Source: Arion vulgaris (taxonomy: Eukaryota; Mollusca; Gastropoda; Stylommatophora; Arionidae). Taken from it: 64,000 nucleotides of DNA. The stretch spans positions 66,718,049-66,782,048 of the forward strand of contig CM036755.1 of assembly GCA_020796225.1 (NCBI GenBank), read 5' to 3'. Both the position numbers and the translations under genes were made by a program. Below, in pieces: positions 55,701 through 61,700 of the stretch; positions within the stretch are counted from its first letter, which is position 1; the number at the start of each line of letters is the position of its first letter. Below the pieces are notes generated by a model, which was not told the origin of the DNA, did no database searches, and worked only from the letters and a program-made list of their open reading frames with translations.

Positions 55701-58700
55701 GCGAGCCTTCTCCGACTTCAGAGGTTACTTCTTGATATCTATTAGGCTCTCTTCTCTATCTCTAGTCTTCTCATAAGATGGATATTCTTGGTCTCTTGCG
55801 ATGTGTTGGATGAGGACACTAAAATTGATGTTGAATCGATCAAGCGATTTAGGCAGTTTGGAGTTACCAGTTGTTCAAGTCGAACTGGATGCCTGAGAGG
55901 CAGAGTGAGAGGTGTATTTAATCAGCAAACCACAGGAACCATCAGTATGCATACTCTTCGATATATGTTGGGAAGACTGAGCACCTATGAGTCTGTCCAG
56001 AGTGCAATGACGTCAGCTTAGTAACCAATAACTCTATAGTCGTCTGTGATTGTCAGCTATGCTTCTATTTCAACATGGATTGTTAACAGAATGATGTGTT
56101 TGAGTTCTTCGCAAGTCCACCACAATTTGTCTCAAAGGTTTGCTCAGGCTAGGTTTCTGCTCCTTGGCTGGAAAGGATAAAACAGTTTTGCAAGATATGT
56201 TCTGAGGTCAAACTGAATGCTCTGCAGTTAGAAGTAGCAGTCTTTGCAGCCCATTTTGTGCAAGTGGGCTTCTTAGACTACACTATTTCCATTCTGACCC
56301 TGAAAGTCTTTGTTTATTTTTGCTTATCCGCTTATGCTGTATTACTCCTTTTAACTTTCTATTAATTTTGATTTGACTATGAAGGGAAAGAGCAATACTA
56401 TTAGAATTTAAAGTTTACCAACAATAGCAATATAGAGATATCAACATTTCAGAATTACTACTTTCTTCACAAAACCTTTCAAGTTGATATCAAAAAGTGT
56501 TTTCAGGAAAACTTGCAACTTTGAGATTAAGAAGGTAACACAAACCATTCTCTATAGTATGTTGGGGTGTATAATGATGATAAATAATACTTCTCTTTGT
56601 TCACGATTTTTTCAATATAGAGAAAAAATGAGATGGAAGCATGCAATGACGGACAAAATACAGTATATTTTATTTCATTTATGATCTGAGTGTGGGTGAA
56701 ATGTTTTCTTTTATCTACCATTTAATGTCATGTGACTGTTCCTTGCTGACAAAACTCATTTCAATCCACTCTACAAGTTTTATTACAGCAAGTCCTGACT
56801 ACACAACTCTGTTTAATTATCAAACATGTACAAGTAGAGGGTCTCTGTGGCAAAGCTGTTTGCATTGTATTCCAAATGTCACCGATTCGAATCTGGACCG
56901 TTTCAATTGGTTCAAATGTAACATTTCATGAGTACCTAGAACTGTTGCAGGAGCTATGGAGTTTATGCAATACTCTCAGAAGGTGGCATAACATTTTTGG
57001 AGGAGCGCACGAGCCACATGGGAAAATCCAAAACAATGAGGTCAATCGTTGAAATTTAAAACATGTACAACTCAGTGGGTCTCTGTGGCAATGTGTTAGC
57101 TTAGGTTCCAAATGTCATTGAATCTAGACCGTTTCAAATTTACATTTTGATCAGAGATCCCTAGGGCTGTTGCCAGAGCTATATAGTTCGTGCAATACTC
57201 TAAGCAGGCGGCATACTATTTCTGGGAAGGCGTGAGCCATATGGGAAAATCCAAAACAATGAAGTTAATCATGATTTAAAACATGTACAACTTCTTTCAA
57301 CTTACACTTCAAACTTTAACTTCCATGTTTCAATATTTTTGTTTACCAATAAAACAACAAGTACACATCAAAAGATCATTTTTATCAGAGAGAAAATCTC
57401 AAAGGTGAATTGGCATTCACTAGGTGACTCCACAAACTGGTCACGGAAACATGATTCCAATTAGAGTCACGCCAACACCCTGGCTACATGAAGACATCAA
57501 TATAATAACCAAAACAATGTTTTGCTGTTTAGAAATAAAAATGAGCAAAGTGTCTCAAGGTTTAAAAAGTAACCTTCTTGGGGTCAAGGTTAGCAGTTCA
57601 ATTATTAGATTATTTATTTTTAACGTAGCTAAGCAGAGCTCTTGTAATAATTTATTCACTGAATCGACCTGATCAAATATTAAAGTAAATTTATGATTAC
57701 AGGAAAGGCAGCTCTGACGAAATGTTTTAACAGATGTAGATAGGATTAGGCAAATCTCCAATTGGAATCTGTAAGCTACTGTGCCTAGTAACAGGCAAAT
57801 GACTTAAGTGCAAAATAATCAGCAAAAGCAAAAAACCTTTGACCCCATAGATAAGTAACTTCTTACCCTTGAACACAGCGGGCATATCTCCACCGTCATG
57901 GTTTCTTACAGGCTCGTGAACAATATCATCATCTTCGTGCTCATCCCAATCTTCTTCGGACCCAGACTCCATGTCAAAGAAACCAGGATCAGACTCTAAC
58001 CCTATGCCACTATCATGGTGGATTAACAAAGGTGGTTTATCGTCGGATACTCTTAATACTGAAAAACGTGCGTCTAAATTCAAAGAGACACTGGCTGGTG
58101 ACTTAAAGCAGGAGTCACTTGTGCAAGGAAGACTATCATTCACTGAGGCGGGTGAGAATATTGAGAGGTCATGTTTTCTGCTTGTTGATGGAGGCGACAT
58201 GTAAGATGATATTCCTGAGCTTGGTGGGGATAAAATAACGTGTCTGAGGCAGGAGGACTCATCCTCAATACCAAAAATTTCTGTACAGCTGCCTTCGTTA
58301 ATTTTTACAGGTATGGAATGACTTAATTTATCACAGACAGCATTGTCTATTTCTACTGACCCGCTGTCAAGGCGAAAGTTTCTATCACAATTTTTACTAA
58401 TTAAATGTGTGCATTTTATCCGACAAATACACACATCCTGAGATGACATTCGGCACATCAGGCAATTGAGGTAAGATGATTCGAATGTCAAGGCCCTGTC
58501 TAAAAGTTCACAAAGATAATCTTCACTGAGAGGACGATCTAGAAAAGTCGTTGCTTCCCCATATATAATAAGACAGAAATTGTCATCATTAATGCGTCCC
58601 TAGCGAGTCATCCTCCATAGGACCTGACAATTTGAAAAAGTGGAAACAAATGGTCAAATTGCTAACATAAACAACATTAACAAAAGGACCAGGTTTCTTA

Positions 58701-61700
58701 AAATGTAAACACACTATTCTATTCTGTGTTTACATATTTTAAAATATGTAATGTAATGTTTTACGGATGTAAATTGTTAATGACTTGTAGCACAGGCACT
58801 ATTTGGCATTAGACGTTAGATTCTTCTGATACTTTGTGAAAAAATGTCTCCATACCACTCTGTCCTGGGCATCTCGCTCAATCTCTTCCATGGAATTGAG
58901 TGATATTTTCACTCTCTCAGCAAAGTTTCTTTCAGGGTTTCCCTAGGTGTTCTCTCTCTCTTGAACCCTTTGCCAACCACTTCAATGTCTGCTTTGTTAT
59001 TCTTCGATCATTTCTTCTCAAGATATACCCAACATATCTCCATCTTCTCCTTCTTATAACAGTTGTTACTAATGGTCGACCAGACATTTCTCTGATTTTA
59101 TCACTTCTCCTAAATTCGTCACATTTCAAGTTTATTTTTCATAGACATCTATTTTCAAATGCTTTCAACTTACTTTCTATATCTTCAGTCATTTTCCTAC
59201 TCTGGCATATGTTGGAATTGAAACAACATTGTAATTGAAAATTCGTAATTTAGTTTTAAAAACTATATAACTTGCAGTTCCATATTTTATTTAGACTTTT
59301 AAAAGCTGATGTTGCTTTGACAATTAGTAGCTATATTTCTTTTTTAACTTGCTATCCAGCAAGTGAGCTGCTCTGCTATTTTTATCATTTTAGATTGAAG
59401 ATTTCATATCAAACAAACTATATTTAAATATCAGAATTTGTGATGTATCCAAACACTAGTTTGTCCAATATTTCCACTCTTAACAGGGAGACATGCTACT
59501 TTGGAGGGTTTTCCGTTGGTTTTTCACACTCAAAGGCATTTAAGTATAGCCCCAAAAGACACAGGGGACCCAATAATTGACACCAGCTATTGTCCAGTCC
59601 GGTTTGCATGTGTAAGGGATTACACCATCCAGGTACGGATAATTTGATAGTATATTCATACATGCACTTCTTTCAGTTCAGTGAAAGTCTTCCTTATCAA
59701 TCCTCAATACATCCAAGAAATGTACCAAAGATTTTTCATTCAAGCCAGATTTGTGTTTTCTCCAGAAATTATGAACATCTTAGAGAACAAATGAGGCTGT
59801 CTTGATATTTCATATATGAAACCAACAGTGGAAAAAATGTAGGTCACGCCCATGACCAGCAATTTCCTGCACATGATAAACGAACTATGATATGTGTAAA
59901 GATAACATACAAATCTGAAAAGAATGAAAGAAAGTGGCGCCAACAGATTGGAGAAAGTATAAATGAGAGTTGGAAAAAGAGGAGTAATAAGAAATGCAGT
60001 AGCAATGAGGAGAAATTATTTTAAACGATGTGATCAATAGCCTAAACTCCCACATGAGTTTGTACTAAGCCGTAGATTGTGATTTCTGAGTGAACCAGAG
60101 CTTTGTCTTGCAGTATATCAGAATATAAAGTTTGATGGAGTGCAGGGAAACGAGCGTGCTGACTTTCTTGCAAACAATGCCCCAACTCAAGCTGGCAGAA
60201 GTATGGGCGGAGCTGATATCAATGTAATACGCACTCATTTATGTGATATGGGGAGTCTCAGACAAAGAACGGATTATGAGAATTAAGAGTTACGCTTGAA
60301 CATGCCAGACACTGTCATCTTTGTGGTAGAGAGAGAAGATATTCTAATAACTTTTCATGGGTACACTGAGCTAGTGAACTTTGGGATGGCTGTTGCAGCG
60401 GAGCACGCATGGGACTGTCCAATATGCCATGACGTTGATCGAATAACACAACTATATAGTTTGGTACTATGAATGTTCATACAAATTTCTGCCTGCTGCG
60501 GTTTATTTATTGAGCTCTACAAAAACAGTTTCAGATTTAGATGTGCATGAATATGTATATTCTTTTAGTAGAAACTATATTTAGTTTAGTTTAGTCGTCG
60601 GATCACCATCACTGCACGTCGAACAAATTAGTCCATAAGTGCTCCGATCTCTCCCTCAGTATGTCCATCAGCGTGTGGCGACTAACGACACCGGTTCTTT
60701 GTTGGTTTACAATTCTTCTTTGTCTGCCAGCATAGCGTTCTTGTCGAGCTACACCACACTTAACTTTGAGTTCTTGCAGTCTGGTTAGTGTTGTGGATGC
60801 ACCGCTATTACGTGAATCATGTACCGCCTCTCTCCCTTAAGGAATTTATAATATCAGCCTGGTCCATTGCTCGTCCGCTTTGGACAGCAGCCATACCTGC
60901 AAGCCTATCCACGTTCATTCCCCCTTACACCTGCATGCCCTGGTACAAAATAAAATTGATCTTTGTCAGCTTAGACCTCCCCAGCGATTCTATCCAATGT
61001 CTCCTAGCCCATCCTGTTTCAATCTTCCTGAGCATACTCATTGAGTCACTGAGAAAACATGCATGGATAAAAGTCTGTGATTCTAGCCAAATCATCGCTT
61101 TGGTAACCGCCATGATTTCCATAGTGAGACTGCTTGTAGTCACGGCAAAACCACCACTGTCTTCCTTCACATCACCTCCGACCTGAGCAGTGAAAGCCCA
61201 CGAGCTCCGCACATGTCGAATCACCGAACCATCCGTATAAATGATTACATCATGCTCAGATGCGTTCTCAGAAATTAATGCCTGAACCTCTGCCTCCACA
61301 ACAAGTGGGTTGTGTTGCCTGCATTCTTTATCAAGTTCGATGCATACAGAAAAGGATGTAGCGATTGCTCTTGCACCGTATCCATTCTTCACCGGGATCA
61401 ATGTCTTCAAGTGTACACACCTGTTCAATACAGTCCTCGGCCTGACCCATCCAAGATTTTCCTCTTTTAACCTATTTCCTTTTTGTCTCTTTATTTCCAA
61501 GTGCAGAGGATGTTGTGTGTCAGCATTGACTCGAAGGTATGTCGTGCACGGCTCATCAGTATTCTATACTCCATAGTAGGATAGTCAAGGAGATAGCGCA
61601 TCGCCCTGCACGACGTGTCTTTAGTGCAACCAAGTATAATGCGCATCGCCTCGTTCTGTATTCTTTCCAGTCGTTCTATCTGACTATGACTGAGAGTCAG

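Noticed and set aside
57727..58618. Additional RAD21 exon
   Set aside because: The flanking exons join directly in phase 1 with conserved protein sequence; this frame does not fit that phase.
60788..61186. 132-codon + strand open frame
   Set aside because: Shadow of the RNase H domain encoded on the opposite strand.
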